NCBI RefSeq assembly: GCF_003966735.1
Contig: NZ_AP017378.1
Span: forward strand, 1,473,501 to 1,537,500
Reading direction: 5' to 3'
Length of the DNA: 64,000 bases
From: Desulfovibrio ferrophilus
GTDB taxonomy: Bacteria; Desulfobacterota; Desulfovibrionia; Desulfovibrionales; Desulfovibrionaceae
The notes beneath the pieces are model-generated. The model saw nothing but the letters and a program-made list of their open reading frames with translations, had not been told where the DNA came from and made no database searches. The translations under genes were made by a program, and so were the position numbers. Positions 62,804 to 64,000 of this stretch are shown here, piece by piece. Each line of letters opens with the position of its first letter. Within the stretch, counting starts at the first letter, position 1.

Positions 62804-64000
62804 TCACAATGCCTCGTCTGTTTCAGCGGCTGGCAGAGTAATGGTGAATTCCGAGCCCTGCCCAAGCTTGCTGGCCACAGTTACCTCGCCACCCAACCGC
62901 TGTATGGTCGAATATATGATTGAAAGTCCCAGCCCGGTGCCTTCGCCCACCGCCTTCGTCGTGAAGAAGGGGTCAAAGACCTTGGGCAAATTTTCCTCGG
63001 ATATCCCCACCCCTGTGTCCTGAACGCTCAAGGCAACGGCCTTGCCCATGCGATAGGTGTGCAGGGTAAGAACTCCATCCTGAGTCATGGCGTCGATGGC
63101 GTTCTCCATGAGATTCAAGATCACCTGCTGCACCTGGTTGGCATCCGTGGTCACGCCGGGAAGGGCTTCATCGAGATTGAAAACGATCTCGATGCCGCGG
63201 TGCAACGCCTCACTTTCAAGAAAAGCAAAGGTCTGCCTGGTCAGCGCATTGATATCCACGTTCTCCTGAAGAGGTTCCATGCGCCGGGCAAAGCCAAGCA
63301 TTCGATGTGTAACCTTGCCAGCCCGCTCCACATGGCGATCAATGTCATCCACAGCTTGGGCCAGTTCCTCGACAATCTTCGATTCACCCAGTTCGCCGTC
63401 ACTGATGACGTCACGCATCCATCCGGCACTTTCGCGGATGATCGTCAGAGGATTGTTGATTTCGTGCGCCACGCCAGCAGCGAGCTTGCCCAACGAGGCC
63501 ATCTTGCTGGACTGCACCACAGAGGCATCCAGCAAGGCTTTTTCCTTTTCGGCCTGCATGAGCTTCGTGATGACTGATCCGGTGCTCAGGTATGACCCAC
63601 CCAGAATGGTGAGCACACCCAGTCCCAACAGCCCAAGTGTTATGGATTGCGTCTTGATGAGTGGAGACATCTCTTCGGTCGGTGATTCGGCAACGACCAG
63701 TCGCCACCCCGTCGCGGGTACATTCGTCACCCCCGCGATCATGATATCCCGACCATCCATCCACTCCATGAAATTAACACCCTGCCCGGGATCGACCACG
63801 GGAACAGACACGGAGGCCACGGACAGAACATTCTCTGCAAACCGTGACGGAGTTTGAAGAATCTGACCACTATTGACTAAAAAGGCATCGCCCTTTCGCC
63901 CCACCTGAACACTTCGCACCAGCGACGTGAACACGTCCGAATCAATGGTCGCCCGCAAGATCCATGAGCGCTCTCCTTCCTGACGGCGCACTGCGATGAT
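62804..64000 (-). CDS. Sensor histidine kinase with extracellular sensor (5' end outside the window)
   Basis: The last 398 residues of a kinase that is cut by the window end. The visible part has the C-terminal half of a Cache-type periplasmic sensor (GRKGDAFLVNSGQILQTPSR, ATGWRLVVAESP), a membrane segment (SITLGLLGLGVLTILGGSYL), a coiled coil, the HisKA box GKLAAGVAHEINNPL and the ATPase domain with NLMENAIDAM, DTGVGISEENLPKVFDPFFTTK and GTGLGLSI. This NtrB-like core pairs with the receiver at 62355-62777. Confidence 0.93.
   Translation of the reverse strand: MIAVRRQEGERSWILRATIDSDVFTSLVRSVQVGRKGDAFLVNSGQILQTPSRFAENVLSVASVSVPVVDPGQGVNFMEWMDGRDIMIAGVTNVPATGWRLVVAESPTEEMSPLIKTQSITLGLLGLGVLTILGGSYLSTGSVITKLMQAEKEKALLDASVVQSSKMASLGKLAAGVAHEINNPLTIIRESAGWMRDVISDGELGESKIVEELAQAVDDIDRHVERAGKVTHRMLGFARRMEPLQENVDINALTRQTFAFLESEALHRGIEIVFNLDEALPGVTTDANQVQQVILNLMENAIDAMTQDGVLTLHTYRMGKAVALSVQDTGVGISEENLPKVFDPFFTTKAVGEGTGLGLSIIYSTIQRLGGEVTVASKLGQGSEFTITLPAAETDEAL

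Overview
The window looks like chromosomal DNA of a Gram-negative, motile, chemotactic deltaproteobacterium of the Desulfovibrio type. The evidence is moderately high GC, many sigma-54 and two-component proteins, a TRAP-TAXI transporter, a fused acetyl-CoA carboxylase transferase, lipoproteins and outer membrane barrels. This assignment is inferred from gene content, not from a marker gene. No insertion sequence, phage, integrase or CRISPR array was seen.

Region 1 (1-10.7 kb): the 3' end of an unknown gene overlaps dksA. Facing it is a long minus-strand block that reads motA, motB, a PilZ protein, biotin carboxylase, a fused carboxyltransferase alpha/beta subunit, a tandem biotinyl-domain protein, a small unknown protein and ssb. 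Purine nucleoside phosphorylase, a YbjQ-like protein, a lipoprotein and an unknown acidic protein follow. Region 2 (10.8-21 kb): tRNA-Leu(CAA), a chemoreceptor with a PAS domain, a hotdog thioesterase, isocitrate dehydrogenase, a GGDEF-EAL-CBS-GGDEF protein, two receiver-domain proteins and an outer membrane barrel.

Region 3 (21.3-36.2 kb): an exported DJ-1/PfpI protein, then a sigma-54 activator, then a complete Tad (Flp, type IVb) pilus locus. Its order is flp, cpaA/tadV, cpaB/rcpC, cpaC/rcpA, a small exported protein, cpaE/tadZ, cpaF/tadA, tadB, tadC, a TadD-SPOR lipoprotein, tadE, a VWA-type tadG and a second tadE. A near-consensus sigma-54 promoter precedes flp. Four copies of a 15-bp element (TCTNN-T5-NTAGA) lie upstream of the activator gene and between it and flp, which suggests a dedicated, autoregulated enhancer circuit for the pilus.

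Region 4 (36.2-48 kb): a hybrid histidine kinase, an HU protein, a PAS histidine kinase/NarL-type regulator pair behind a GNAT enzyme, and a probable operon encoding an ATP-grasp ligase, a KamA-family radical SAM aminomutase and an M20 peptidase. The aminomutase reading frame is broken by a one-base deletion in a C run. The C-terminal part, which carries the PLP lysine, continues in the -1 frame. The substrate-side motifs differ from lysine 2,3-aminomutase, so the pathway is probably not a known one.

Region 5 (48-64 kb): an AT-rich 0.8-kb spacer with inverted repeats and a second sigma-54-like promoter leads into a TRAP-TAXI transporter operon (binding protein, 4TM/12TM fused permease, zinc-ribbon membrane protein). 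After that come unlinked small genes (DUF1566, methyltransferases, GNAT, ICMT-like, outer membrane barrel, DUF364), a second chemoreceptor and a histidine kinase/response regulator pair cut by the window end.
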